Assembly: GCF_025960875.1 (NCBI RefSeq) | Contig: NZ_JAODLR010000005.1 | Coordinates: 186,001 to 250,000 of the forward strand | DNA: 64,000 nt | Origin: Crystallibacter permensis | GTDB lineage: Bacteria; Actinomycetota; Actinomycetes; Actinomycetales; Micrococcaceae | Direction: 5' to 3' | Shown: in pieces, positions 1-7,998 of the stretch | How positions within the stretch are numbered: position 1 is the first letter of the stretch | Layout of the letters: every line of letters starts with the position of its first letter | The notes under the pieces: generated by a model | Told to the model about the DNA's origin: nothing | Seen by the model: the letters and a program-made list of their open reading frames with translations, nothing else | Databases searched by the model: none | Made by a program: the position numbers and the translations under genes

Positions 1-94
1 CACCGAACCTGTGCAAGTGTTATCCGATTGCGATGAAAAGCAAGCATTTCGCAACATGCTGAACGCATTCCCCGAGTAACATAAACGACACGTC

Positions 95-110
95 CGTGAT
101 ACAGATCACA
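95..110. promoter_or_regulatory. CRP/GlxR-type operator upstream of livH
   Basis: The 16 bases read CGTGATACAGATCACA. This matches the CRP-family consensus TGTGA-N6-TCACA at 9 of 10 defined positions and contains the perfect inverted repeat GTGAT-N4-ATCAC. It lies 62 bp upstream of the TTG start of livH. The motif is seen; that a cAMP-responsive CRP/GlxR homologue binds here is inferred. I found no convincing -35/-10 pair beside it, so activation and repression cannot be told apart. Confidence 0.55.
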
Positions 111-171
111 GGCGACGTCAGCTGCCTGCCGCCAAAACGTCGGGTCACCCCACACTGTGGAGGTTTGTATT

Positions 172-1503
172 TTGAGAACTACGCCGAAGCTCGCTCGGCC
201 CTGGGGGAAGTTACTCGCAATTCTGGCGATGACGGCGGCAATGCTGTTCATCGCTTCGCCCTCGCTGGCTGCTACTACTGCGCCCGCGCCGGCGCCGGAC
301 TCAACAACGAGTGCCCGGGCCGAACCGTTCCGGGACACGATCAGCGGTGTCCTGCGCAATGCCGAGGGCCCCGTGCCTGGCGTGAGAATAACCGCCACTG
401 GTGAAGGATTCACGGGGGAAACCGTCACCGGGGAAAACGGTTCCTGGTCCATCGGGGTTCCGCAGCGGGGCACCTATCAGGTGGAAGTGGATGTATCCAC
501 CTTTCCCGAGGGCGTGGAGCTTGCGGAAGGAACGCCCAATCCACGCGAAGTAACCTTCACCAACACCTCCAACGCGGCAGCGATCTTCCCGCTCGGCGAA
601 GGCATTGTCATCCAGGGCGCCAGCTTCGGGGAACAGCTTGTTGAACGTCTGATCGCGGGCTTGAGCTTCGGGCTGCTCTTGGCCCTCGCCGCCGTCGGCC
701 TGAACCTGATCTTCGGAACCACCGGCCTGACGAACTTCGCGCACGGAGAGATGGTGACCCTCGGAGCCGTCCTGGTGTTCGGCTTCAACGCCGCCGGGCT
801 CCCGGTCTGGCTCGCAATAGCCCTGGCGATCCTCGGCGGCGGCATCTTCGGCTACATCCAGGATGCGTGGCTATGGAACCCGCTCCGGCGCCGTGGTTCG
901 GGCCTGATCCCGATGATGATCGTCAGCATCGGTCTCGCCCTCGCCAGCCGCTACGTCATCCAGTTCTTCTTCGGCGGCGCCACCCAGCAGCTGCCCGGTT
1001 CCAACAGCCCCATTCTCGAATTCGGCTCCATTTCCATCAGCCGCAACACCCTGACGTCGCTGGTGGTCAGCGCCATCGTCATCGTTGCCATCGGCCTGCT
1101 GCTGCTCAAGACCCGGTTGGGCAAGGCCACGCGGGCCGTTTCCGACAACCCGGCTCTCGCAGCGGCATCGGGAATCGATGTGGACCGCGTCATTCGGATT
1201 GTCTGGACCGCTGGCGGCGTGCTCGCAGCCCTCGGCGGCATCCTCTGGGCCTACTACCGTCCGGGCGTGACGTTCAATATGGGGCAGCAGATCCTCCTGC
1301 TGATCTTCGCCGGCGTCGTTCTCGGCGGTCTCGGTACCATTTTCGGCGCCCTGCTGGGTTCCGTGCTCGTGGGCCTGTTCGTTGAGCTGTCCACCCTCTG
1401 GCTGGAAGCCGACCTGAAGTACGTTGGCGCCCTCTTGATCATGATCGTCGTACTCCTGTTTAGGCCCCAGGGCATTCTGGGCCGTAAAGAGCGAGTGGGA
1501 TAG
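172..1503 (+). CDS. livH: Branched-chain amino acid ABC permease LivH with N-terminal extracytoplasmic domain
   Basis: Inner-membrane permease of a branched-chain amino acid (or similar amide/urea) importer, 443 aa. The C-terminal ~290 residues are a LivH-type multi-helix permease; the segment GLNLIFGTTGLTNFAHGEM is typical. Unusually, residues 1-33 look like a signal peptide (KLLAILAMTAAMLFIASPSLA), and ~55-135 look like a carboxypeptidase-regulatory/Ig-like beta domain (ISGVLRNAEGPVPGVRITATGEG, split here from GSWSIGVPQRGTYQVEV). Plain LivH is about 290-310 aa. The TTG at 172 is chosen because GGAGG at 159-163 lies 8 nt upstream; an in-frame GTG at 157 overlaps that Shine-Dalgarno sequence. 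Codon 14 is TTA, a very rare codon in such genomes. First gene of livHMGF. Confidence 0.9.
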   Translation: MRTTPKLARPWGKLLAILAMTAAMLFIASPSLAATTAPAPAPDSTTSARAEPFRDTISGVLRNAEGPVPGVRITATGEGFTGETVTGENGSWSIGVPQRGTYQVEVDVSTFPEGVELAEGTPNPREVTFTNTSNAAAIFPLGEGIVIQGASFGEQLVERLIAGLSFGLLLALAAVGLNLIFGTTGLTNFAHGEMVTLGAVLVFGFNAAGLPVWLAIALAILGGGIFGYIQDAWLWNPLRRRGSGLIPMMIVSIGLALASRYVIQFFFGGATQQLPGSNSPILEFGSISISRNTLTSLVVSAIVIVAIGLLLLKTRLGKATRAVSDNPALAAASGIDVDRVIRIVWTAGGVLAALGGILWAYYRPGVTFNMGQQILLLIFAGVVLGGLGTIFGALLGSVLVGLFVELSTLWLEADLKYVGALLIMIVVLLFRPQGILGRKERVG

Positions 1504-1513
1504 GAGCTTCGAT

Positions 1514-2494
1514 ATGGACTTTCTCAACATTCTCGCCAACGCCTTCGGCGAAATCATCAGCCCGACGACGGCGGCGTACGCCCTTGCGGCTCTCGGCCTC
1601 GCCGTACACTTCGGCTACTCGGGGCTACTCAACTTCGGCCAGGCCGGTTTCATGGCGGTCGGCGCCTACGGCTTCGCCATCCCCACGATCCTATGGGACG
1701 TGCCATTCGTCGTCGGACTGTTGATCGCCCTCATCGCTTCTGTCCTCTTCGCCCTCCTGCTCGGCATTCCCACCCTGCGGCTGCGCGCTGACTACCTGGC
1801 CATTGTGACTATCGCGGCGGCGGAAATCCTCCGTTACATCGTCACCACCAACTCGCTCACCCCTATCACCGGTTCCGCCAATGGCCTAGCGGCCTTCGAA
1901 GGCGGATTCTTTGCTATGAACCCCATCCCTCCGGGCCAGTACGACCTCGGCTTGGTGGACTTCAACGAACGGGACCTGTGGATCCGGATCGTGGGCTGGG
2001 GTGTGGTGGCCGTCTGCTGTGTGATCGTCTGGCTGCTCATGCGCAGTCCTTGGGGACGCGTGCTCAAGGGCATCCGCGAGGACGAAAACGCGGTCCGCTC
2101 CCTGGGCAAGAACGTCTATTCCTACAAAATGCAGGCCCTTATCATCGGCGGCATCTTCGGTTCGCTGGCAGGCATGATCTTCACGCTGCCGCGCGGCGCC
2201 GTGCAGCCGGCCAACTACGCAACGGAACTGACGTTCTTTCTGTGGACCTGCCTGCTGCTCGGCGGCATGGCTACCGTACTCGGTCCGGTCATCGGCGCCA
2301 TGATTTTCTGGGTCGTCCTCTCACTGACCCAGGGCATCCTCTATGGCGCCATCGGCTCCGGTTACATCACCTTCCTCACAGCTACCCAAGCCGGCCAGCT
2401 TCGCTACATTCTGGTAGGTGTGGCGCTGATGCTGTTGATGATCTTCAGGCCCCAAGGCGTCATGGGCAATAAGAAGGAGCTGGCGTTCGCATGA
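1514..2494 (+). CDS. livM: Branched-chain amino acid ABC permease LivM
   Basis: Second membrane subunit (326 aa) of the Liv importer, forming the translocation pore with LivH. It is hydrophobic throughout, with the LivM-type segments YSGLLNFGQAGFMAVGAY and the cytoplasmic coupling stretch SPWGRVLKGIREDENAVRSLG, which contacts the ATPases. Its length is normal. AGGAG at 1502-1506 precedes the ATG by 7 nt. The gene follows livH by 10 bp and overlaps livG by 4 bp (ATGA), so it is translationally coupled in one operon. Confidence 0.93.
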   Translation: MDFLNILANAFGEIISPTTAAYALAALGLAVHFGYSGLLNFGQAGFMAVGAYGFAIPTILWDVPFVVGLLIALIASVLFALLLGIPTLRLRADYLAIVTIAAAEILRYIVTTNSLTPITGSANGLAAFEGGFFAMNPIPPGQYDLGLVDFNERDLWIRIVGWGVVAVCCVIVWLLMRSPWGRVLKGIREDENAVRSLGKNVYSYKMQALIIGGIFGSLAGMIFTLPRGAVQPANYATELTFFLWTCLLLGGMATVLGPVIGAMIFWVVLSLTQGILYGAIGSGYITFLTATQAGQLRYILVGVALMLLMIFRPQGVMGNKKELAFA

Positions 2495-3552
2495 CCGACA
2501 ACAACACCGCAGTCCCGGCGCCCGTTGGCAGTGGGCGGGAGCCTGCGGCTTCTGAATTCATGACCGACACCAGGCCCATCGCGGCCGGTGAAACCGCACC
2601 GGGCTGCAAGAAGCGGGATCCGATCCTCATTGCCAAGAACGTGACCCGGACCTTCGGCGGACTCAAGGCGGTCGACGTCGAATACTTGGAAGTTCCGCGA
2701 CACAAGATCACCGCGTTGATCGGCCCCAACGGCGCAGGCAAAACCACGCTGTTCAACCTCTTGACCGGATTCGACGTGCCGCATAGCGGCGAGTGGAAGT
2801 TCGACGACCAATCGCTGGCGGGCGTCCCGTCCCACAAAGTTGCCCGCATGGGTATGGTCCGCACCTTCCAGCTCACCAAAGTGATGGGCAAGCTTACGGT
2901 GATGGAGAACATGCGCCTCGGCGGGGATAGCCAGCCCGGTGAAAGGCTGAGCAAAGCACTCTTCAAAGGCATGTGGAGCAGCCGGGAAAAGGAGATCACC
3001 AGGCAGGCCGCCAGCCTGCTGGAGAAGTTCAAACTGGATACGAAGAAGGATGATTACGCAGCGTCCCTGTCCGGCGGGCAGCGCAAGCTGCTGGAGATGG
3101 CCCGGGCCCTGATGGTGCGTCCGAAGCTGGTCATGCTTGACGAGCCGATGGCGGGCGTAAACCCGGCTCTCACACAGTCACTGCTGGACCACGTCAAGAA
3201 CCTCAAAGCCGAGGGCATGACGGTTCTGTTCGTGGAACACGACATGCAGATGGTTCGCCATATTGCCGACTGGGTAGTCGTTATGGCGGAAGGGAAAATC
3301 GTTGCCGAAGGTCCGCCACAGGACGTCATGAAGGACCAAGCCGTAATTGATGCCTACCTTGGCGCTCACCACGACGTGGACCTGGGCGACGCGGAAGGCA
3401 TCGAGGCTCTGGAAGAACAGCTTTCACACGACCAGGAATCGGTTGTCGGAACAGAGGACGAAGGCGTCATCGGGCGCCACATCACCGAAGTCGACGGCGG
3501 AACTGACCGCCCGGACGAACCGGGCTCCGGAGACAGTAAGGAACAGCGATGA
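2491..3552 (+). CDS. livG: Branched-chain amino acid ABC ATPase LivG, with extended termini
   Basis: Cytoplasmic ATPase that energises LivHM, 353 aa. Walker A GPNGAGKT is at ~78-85, the signature LSGGQ at ~193-197, Walker B LVMLDEP ends at ~219, and the switch His is ~250. The LivG-specific 'GMVRTFQL' Q-loop region is present. It is about 100 aa longer than common LivG (~255 aa). There is a ~45-residue N-terminal extension and a ~65-residue acidic tail (DVDLGDAEGIEALEEQLS onward), neither of which I can assign. A second Met at residue 24 could shorten the N terminus, but the 4-bp overlap with livM favours the first ATG. It overlaps livF by 4 bp. Confidence 0.92.
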   Translation: MTDNNTAVPAPVGSGREPAASEFMTDTRPIAAGETAPGCKKRDPILIAKNVTRTFGGLKAVDVEYLEVPRHKITALIGPNGAGKTTLFNLLTGFDVPHSGEWKFDDQSLAGVPSHKVARMGMVRTFQLTKVMGKLTVMENMRLGGDSQPGERLSKALFKGMWSSREKEITRQAASLLEKFKLDTKKDDYAASLSGGQRKLLEMARALMVRPKLVMLDEPMAGVNPALTQSLLDHVKNLKAEGMTVLFVEHDMQMVRHIADWVVVMAEGKIVAEGPPQDVMKDQAVIDAYLGAHHDVDLGDAEGIEALEEQLSHDQESVVGTEDEGVIGRHITEVDGGTDRPDEPGSGDSKEQR

Positions 3553-4304
3553 GTGAGCAGAACCGCGAGGCCGTATCCGAGGAAGCGGTCGTCAAGGTCA
3601 CAGACCTCGTCGCCGGATACCTTCCCGGCGTCAATATTCTCAATGGGTGCAGTATTGAGGCCCGCCCCGGTGAACTGATCGGCATCATCGGCCCGAATGG
3701 TGCCGGCAAGTCGACACTGCTCAAAGCCATGTTCGGCCTGGTGCGCGTACATTCAGGGACCGTGGTCGTCCGCGGTAAGGACCTGACCGGGCTCAAGGCG
3801 AACAAGCTTGTCACGCAGGGCGTCGGCTTCGTGCCTCAGACAAACAATGTATTCTCTTCTTTGACTATCGAAGAGAACATGCAAATGGGCATGTTCCAGC
3901 AGCCCAAGAATTTCAAGGAACGCTTCGACTTTGTCACGAGTTTGTTTCCGGAACTCGGGAAGCGCCGCACCCAGCGCGCGGGTTCGCTCTCCGGCGGCGA
4001 GCGGCAGATGGTGGCCATGGGCCGCGCTCTGATGATGGAACCGGCGGTTCTGCTCCTCGATGAGCCATCCGCGGGGCTCTCCCCTGTTAAGCAGGACGAA
4101 ACCTTCCTCCGGGTACATGAGATCAACCGTGCCGGGGTTTCCGTAATCATGGTCGAGCAGAATGCGCGCCGGTGCCTGCAGATCTGCGACCGCGCGTATG
4201 TGCTGGATCAGGGCAAGGACGCGTACACGGGGACCGGACGTGAATTGATGAAGGATCCCAAGGTCATCCAGCTGTATCTGGGAACGTTGGCCGATTCCGC
4301 TTAG
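3549..4304 (+). CDS. livF: Branched-chain amino acid ABC ATPase LivF
   Basis: Second ATPase of the Liv importer, 251 aa, which pairs with LivG. Walker A GPNGAGKS is at 48-55, the signature LSGGE at 147-151 and Walker B VLLLDEPSAGLSP around 168-179. The Q-loop GFVPQTNNVFSSLTIEEN is typical of LivF. Length is close to the family norm with a ~15-residue N-terminal extension. It is the last gene of livHMGF, starts inside the livG stop codon region (4-bp overlap), and is followed at once by a terminator hairpin. Confidence 0.94.
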   Translation: MSEQNREAVSEEAVVKVTDLVAGYLPGVNILNGCSIEARPGELIGIIGPNGAGKSTLLKAMFGLVRVHSGTVVVRGKDLTGLKANKLVTQGVGFVPQTNNVFSSLTIEENMQMGMFQQPKNFKERFDFVTSLFPELGKRRTQRAGSLSGGERQMVAMGRALMMEPAVLLLDEPSAGLSPVKQDETFLRVHEINRAGVSVIMVEQNARRCLQICDRAYVLDQGKDAYTGTGRELMKDPKVIQLYLGTLADSA

Positions 4305-4308
4305 TTGC

Positions 4309-4337
4309 CGTGGTTCAGGTCCTACCCCTGAACCACG
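4309..4337 (+). terminator. Terminator hairpin after livHMGF
   Basis: An 11-bp perfect stem (CGTGGTTCAGG at 4309-4319 and its complement at 4327-4337) closes a 7-nt loop. It begins 5 bp after the livF stop and is followed by a short CTTT. It also lies downstream of the convergent DUF222 gene, so it may act in both directions. Confidence 0.75.
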
Positions 4338-4367
4338 CTTTCCGCGCTGCCGATAGCGCAGTACAGC

Positions 4368-6068
4368 TCAGGCTGCGCGGCGGTAGATGAAGTCGATGCG
4401 GCCGAGGGCCTGCTCGAAGACTGAGAACGGCTCCACTGTCTCGTCCGCCTGCTCCCTCGCCGGTGGGGTGCCGGGCAGGGCTGGTGCGGTGGATTGGTAG
4501 GTGTGTCCGGTCGGGGTGGTCGTTTCGACGGTGTGCCGCGGTCCGGGGATCCTTTGGGCGTGCCAGCCTTCAGATTCCTTCGCCAGGTTACACGCTTCAC
4601 AAAGCCCTTGCCCATTGAGCTCGCTGGTCGCCCCGGCGTTACGCCAGGGCACGACGTGGTCGTGGTGGCGGATGGGTGCATCACACCAAGGGGTGCGGCA
4701 GAGCTGGTCCCGCGCCTGGATCATGCGCTGCAGTCCGGCCGGCATCAATCTTGCCCGCGAATCCATGCCGAGCAGCTGCCCGGTACCCGGCGCGGTGTAC
4801 AGCCGGCGCACCCACACTTCCACATCTTCTTTATCGCCGGAGGCTCTTCGCTCCGAACCCGGCGGCCAGGCCGCCGAACCGGTGGCTCCGGTGGTTCCGG
4901 TGTCTACGTTCCCGGTAGCAGCATCGTTGGCCGGTACCGGTTCGGCCGTGCCTGCAGGGCTGGAACCCGTAGCGCCGTCCCCGTTGCCGGCATCCGTTGC
5001 GCCGGTAACGATCTTGTCTTCCTCGGCGCCCTTTACCGGGTTGCCGACCGCTGGGTGATTTGGGTTGCCGTTCCCGGCGCCGATGTTGTCCGTGCCGACA
5101 CTGTCGCTCCCGTTCCCGTTCCCGTTCTCGTGGTCGCTGTCGCCGGTGCGGAGGAGGTCGCGGGCCCATTGGGCGGGGACGATGCCGTACCCGGTAAGGT
5201 GGGCCGGTTCGGCGTCGCCCTGGAACAGGGTGCGGTCGGTCATGACCAGCTGGACCTCGATTTTCGCGGGGTTCTCCGCGGGCTGGCCGGTGACGCGTTC
5301 CACGAAGATGTCTGCCATGAGCTGGCCCCGGGAGCGTTCATCGCCCTGCGCCTTCAGCCGGTCGGCTTCCTTGGTCAGGGCGGCGAGGACGGCCACGCCC
5401 TGCACCACCGGCACCAGGCAGCTCACCTGGGCCATGGTGTCCGGCGCCGGACGGCAGGACACATGGCGTTCGGTTTCGGCTTTCGCAGCCCGGCGGACCA
5501 CCGACAGGGGGTCCAGCCGCAGCGCGGCCTGCTTCGCCATCGCCCCGATCTGTTTATCCCCGCAGCCGCGCAGCGTCTTCGGATCCCCACACAGCTCCCG
5601 GTCGACCTTGGCACGGTCTTCCACGCTCAGGCACGCGGTTTCGCGGACCAGGATGGTCGCCCGCCACTCGTTCAACCGGCCCTCGGCCAGCGCCGTATAC
5701 GTGTTCGGCATTTCCCTGATCAACGTGGTCGCCATTCCCAGGTGCTTACCGCCCCGGTTGGGCGAGTCCTTGCGTGCCAGGCCGACCTCCTTAGCCAGCC
5801 CCCGGCCCCGCTTCTCCGCCGCGACCCCCGCGGCAGCCCGGGTTTCCCGGCGGGAGGCAACAAACGCCTCCGTCTCGCGGGCCTGCGCGGCAGCCGCGGC
5901 GGCTTTAAGTTCCTCCAGCGCCGTGATCCGGTCAATCCGCACCCCCTCGGAGACGTCCTGGTCCATGTCCGCCAGTTCCAGGATCGCGGCGCGGACCAGC
6001 ACAGCACCCGCATCACCGGGAACCGGCTTCACCGGCTCCATCTCTGCTGGAACGATTGACTCGAACAT
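4368..6068 (-). CDS. DUF222 (13E12-type) HNH endonuclease-like protein, probably SOS-regulated
   Basis: A 566-aa protein of the DUF222/13E12 family common in Actinobacteria. The N-terminal two thirds are the helical DUF222 region, followed by a Gly/Asn/Asp/Thr-rich low-complexity linker at roughly 320-410. A C-terminal HNH nuclease module then shows CRTPWCDAPIRHHDHVVPW and later GLCEACNLAKE, with the H-x-D-H and C-x2-C-N-x2-K/E signatures. Its cellular role is not established for the family. The start is the ATG at 6068 (MFESIV). There is no Shine-Dalgarno sequence, but TAGAAT lies exactly 7 nt upstream, as in leaderless genes, and a LexA-type box overlaps the start codon. A TTG further upstream at 6104 is better read as the -35 element. 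The gene lies between livHMGF and livK. Confidence 0.85.
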   Translation of the reverse strand: MFESIVPAEMEPVKPVPGDAGAVLVRAAILELADMDQDVSEGVRIDRITALEELKAAAAAAQARETEAFVASRRETRAAAGVAAEKRGRGLAKEVGLARKDSPNRGGKHLGMATTLIREMPNTYTALAEGRLNEWRATILVRETACLSVEDRAKVDRELCGDPKTLRGCGDKQIGAMAKQAALRLDPLSVVRRAAKAETERHVSCRPAPDTMAQVSCLVPVVQGVAVLAALTKEADRLKAQGDERSRGQLMADIFVERVTGQPAENPAKIEVQLVMTDRTLFQGDAEPAHLTGYGIVPAQWARDLLRTGDSDHENGNGNGSDSVGTDNIGAGNGNPNHPAVGNPVKGAEEDKIVTGATDAGNGDGATGSSPAGTAEPVPANDAATGNVDTGTTGATGSAAWPPGSERRASGDKEDVEVWVRRLYTAPGTGQLLGMDSRARLMPAGLQRMIQARDQLCRTPWCDAPIRHHDHVVPWRNAGATSELNGQGLCEACNLAKESEGWHAQRIPGPRHTVETTTPTGHTYQSTAPALPGTPPAREQADETVEPFSVFEQALGRIDFIYRRAA

Positions 6069-6076
6069 ACATTCGA
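6061..6076 (-). promoter_or_regulatory. LexA (SOS) box over the DUF222 start codon
   Basis: On the minus strand the 16 bases read TCGAATGTATGTTCGA. The actinobacterial/mycobacterial LexA consensus is TCGAAC-N4-GTTCGA, so 11 of 12 defined positions match. The box runs from the last base of the -10 hexamer into codon 3 of the DUF222 gene and contains its ATG. A bound LexA would therefore sit on the transcription start. Some 13E12 genes of Mycobacterium tuberculosis are known LexA targets, which supports the reading. Confidence 0.75.
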
Positions 6077-6104
6077 TTCTACTGTGGTGTGACGAGGAGT
6101 ACAA
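6076..6104 (-). promoter_or_regulatory. Promoter of the DUF222 gene (leaderless)
   Basis: Minus-strand -35 TTGTAC (6104-6099), a 17-bp spacer, then -10 TAGAAT (6081-6076). Seven bases then lead directly to the ATG at 6068, so the transcript should begin at or next to the start codon. Confidence 0.65.
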
Positions 6105-6261
6105 CGGCCACTTGCGGGGCTGTGTACAACCCCACGAACGCTTGTCGACCTACTGGCAAATTCCCACCTTCCCTGGATCGAGACGACCAGGGGAACGGCC
6201 ATTCAAACCCGCCGCGCGTGGGATGCCACAGTTGGAGGTCCGTTTGTACCTCACACACGCG

Positions 6262-6292
6262 AGGAAGCCCCCGCCAAGAGCGGAGGCTTCCT
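6262..6292. terminator. Strong hairpin between livK and the DUF222 promoter
   Basis: Outer arms AGGAAGCC (6262-6269) and GGCTTCCT (6285-6292) enclose inner arms CCGC/GCGG around a 5-nt loop. The position, 38 bp past the livK stop on the minus strand, suits a rho-independent terminator for livK. The T-rich tract lies on the plus-strand side, so its direction is not certain. Confidence 0.65.
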
Positions 6293-6330
6293 GCGTCAGT
6301 GCGAGTGACTGTGAGTGGCGTTGTCTTATT

Positions 6331-7713
6331 TTATAGCTGGCCAAACTCCTCACGCATCGGCTGCGGACGGTTTTCGGCATCGTATTCGTAGATACCGACG
6401 TAAGCTTCGGTCGGATCACCATTCTCATCGAAGGAGATCGGACCGGAGATGCCGTCGTAGTCGATATCGGTACCCTCGCGGAGCAGGGTCACACAGCCAG
6501 CGAAGTCGTAGCACTTCTCCCCGTCCCTGGACACCGACTGCATTTCCCCAGCGATGTCTTCGCCCTTGGTGCTCCCGGCAGCTTCGGAGGCCAGAGCCAC
6601 GAGGTTCACTGCATCATAGGCTTCACCGGCGTAGGCGTAGGAAGTCAGCCCGTCGTCGATTTCCGCGAGCGAGGCCTTGAACTCGTCCTTTGCGAAGGTG
6701 CCTGGGATGGTGCCCTGCGCGCCTTCCATGGCGCCCGGGTCCAGGTCCTTGCTCAGGTCAGCCGTATTGCCATCAACCAGGAACAGCTGGTCCGGAGTGA
6801 TTCCCTTGGCCAGCAGGAGCGGGGCAATGGACTTCACCTGGTCGAACGTGATCAGCGCGACGGCATCCGGGTTGGCGGCAGCGACGGCGTCAACCTGCGA
6901 GCTGAACTGCGAATCGCCCTCGTTGAACATTTCCGTAGCGACGATCTGGCCGCCGGCGCCCTCAAACGCGGTCTTCACGTTATCCCGCAGGCCGGTGCCG
7001 TAGGCATCGTTCAGGACGATCATGCCAAGCGTCTGCGCTCCACAGGCGACCATGTAGCTGCCAAGGGTGCGGCCCTGGAGCACGTCCGAGGGGGCTGTAC
7101 GCCAGTACAGGTTGTTGTCGTCCCAGTCAGTGAAGTCCGGCGAGGTATTCGCCGGCGAGATCTGCAGGACGCCAGCACCGGTGATCTGGTTGATTACGGT
7201 CTTCGAAACGCCAGAGGACGCTGCGCCGACAATGGCGTTGACGTCCTGGCCGAGCAGTGCGGACACGGACTGGGTGGCGATATCAGTGGTGGTGTCGCCC
7301 GAGTCCCGGTGCACGACGTCGACGTCTTTGCCAAGAACGCCGCCTGCTTCATTAATCTGCTTGATGGCCAGATCAACGCCGGCAATTTCGGGCGGGCCAA
7401 GGTAGGCCAGCGCGCCGGTAGTGGGCAGCAGTGAGCCGATCTTCAGCGGTGTATCCGTGGACCCCTTTGTCTCCGGTACGGCTGCCGGATCCCCCTTGGT
7501 TCCGGTGGTCGGACCCGCGCCTTCGCCGCCCTCTGGGCAGACAAGCCCGGCGGCTGCGGGTGCAGAGCCGCTGTTTCCTTCGGTTTCGGTCGAAGTGCCG
7601 CCCCCACAGGCTGACGCGAACAGTGCGACGCCGAGACCGAGTGCCGCGAATCTGGCCGCGCGCGCGGTGTTACCGCCGGCGCCAAACAGCACTGCGTTAC
7701 GTGTTGCAGTCAT
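6331..7713 (-). CDS. livK: Branched-chain amino acid ABC substrate-binding lipoprotein (LivK type)
   Basis: Extracytoplasmic receptor of a LivK-type (periplasmic binding protein fold I) importer, 460 aa, probably partner of livHMGF. It starts with a lipoprotein signal (ALGLGVALFASAC, lipid-modified Cys at 36) and a Gly/Ser/Thr linker. The fold I body begins at PLKIGSLLPTTGALAYLGPPE. The segment GAASSGVSKTVINQITGAGVLQ is the family's substrate-binding region. The ATG at 7713 is chosen for the GAGGAG 9-10 nt upstream; an upstream in-frame codon at 7797 lacks one. It is not in the liv operon but on the opposite strand, 2 kb away, beyond the DUF222 gene. A GTTAC-N6-GTAAC site lies ~110 bp upstream. 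Confidence 0.9.
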   Translation of the reverse strand: MTATRNAVLFGAGGNTARAARFAALGLGVALFASACGGGTSTETEGNSGSAPAAAGLVCPEGGEGAGPTTGTKGDPAAVPETKGSTDTPLKIGSLLPTTGALAYLGPPEIAGVDLAIKQINEAGGVLGKDVDVVHRDSGDTTTDIATQSVSALLGQDVNAIVGAASSGVSKTVINQITGAGVLQISPANTSPDFTDWDDNNLYWRTAPSDVLQGRTLGSYMVACGAQTLGMIVLNDAYGTGLRDNVKTAFEGAGGQIVATEMFNEGDSQFSSQVDAVAAANPDAVALITFDQVKSIAPLLLAKGITPDQLFLVDGNTADLSKDLDPGAMEGAQGTIPGTFAKDEFKASLAEIDDGLTSYAYAGEAYDAVNLVALASEAAGSTKGEDIAGEMQSVSRDGEKCYDFAGCVTLLREGTDIDYDGISGPISFDENGDPTEAYVGIYEYDAENRPQPMREEFGQL

Positions 7714-7821
7714 GAATTTTTCTCCTCGATCCAAAGGTCCGCGAACCTTCGATGCGAATATCAGGGTTTCCTGATTAGAAGAAAAGCTAGTGCACAAATC
7801 GCCAAAAAATAAGACTATTCG

Positions 7822-7837
7822 GTTACATCCTTGTAAC
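7822..7837. promoter_or_regulatory. GlnR-like inverted repeat upstream of livK
   Basis: Perfect inverted repeat GTTACA-TCCT-TGTAAC. Read as GTTAC-N6-GTAAC it fits the actinobacterial GlnR half-site arrangement GTnAC-N6-GAAAC with one mismatch. It is 109-124 bp upstream of the livK ATG, in an AT-richer stretch. Nitrogen control of an amino acid receptor would make sense, but only one a/b pair is visible and other regulators use similar repeats. Confidence 0.35.
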
Positions 7838-7998
7838 GCTCGTCACAGCTGTCGAATTATGCCCCAAAATGGACCCCTCCGAGCCCTATCGGGCCAGTTG
7901 GACAGGCACATTTCCTCAAGGGGCGTCGTCGCGCCCTCCAACGGAGACATTGTCCCCGCGCTGAGATTCGCCCGAACGGGCGCCGTCGTGCCCAGTTG

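Noticed and set aside
4494-6059. A 521-codon plus-strand frame opposite the DUF222 gene
   Set aside because: The DUF222/HNH motifs fix the minus strand as coding; the plus frame is a GC-rich shadow.
4368-6068. DUF222/HNH gene as a mobile intron or homing element
   Set aside because: HNH motifs occur in homing nucleases, but I see no intron or intein structure, terminal repeats or target-site duplication. The 13E12 family is dispersed but not shown to be mobile here.
6099-6104. TTG at 6104 as the DUF222 start codon
   Set aside because: It has no ribosome-binding site, adds 12 residues, and these bases form the -35 hexamer of a well-spaced promoter.
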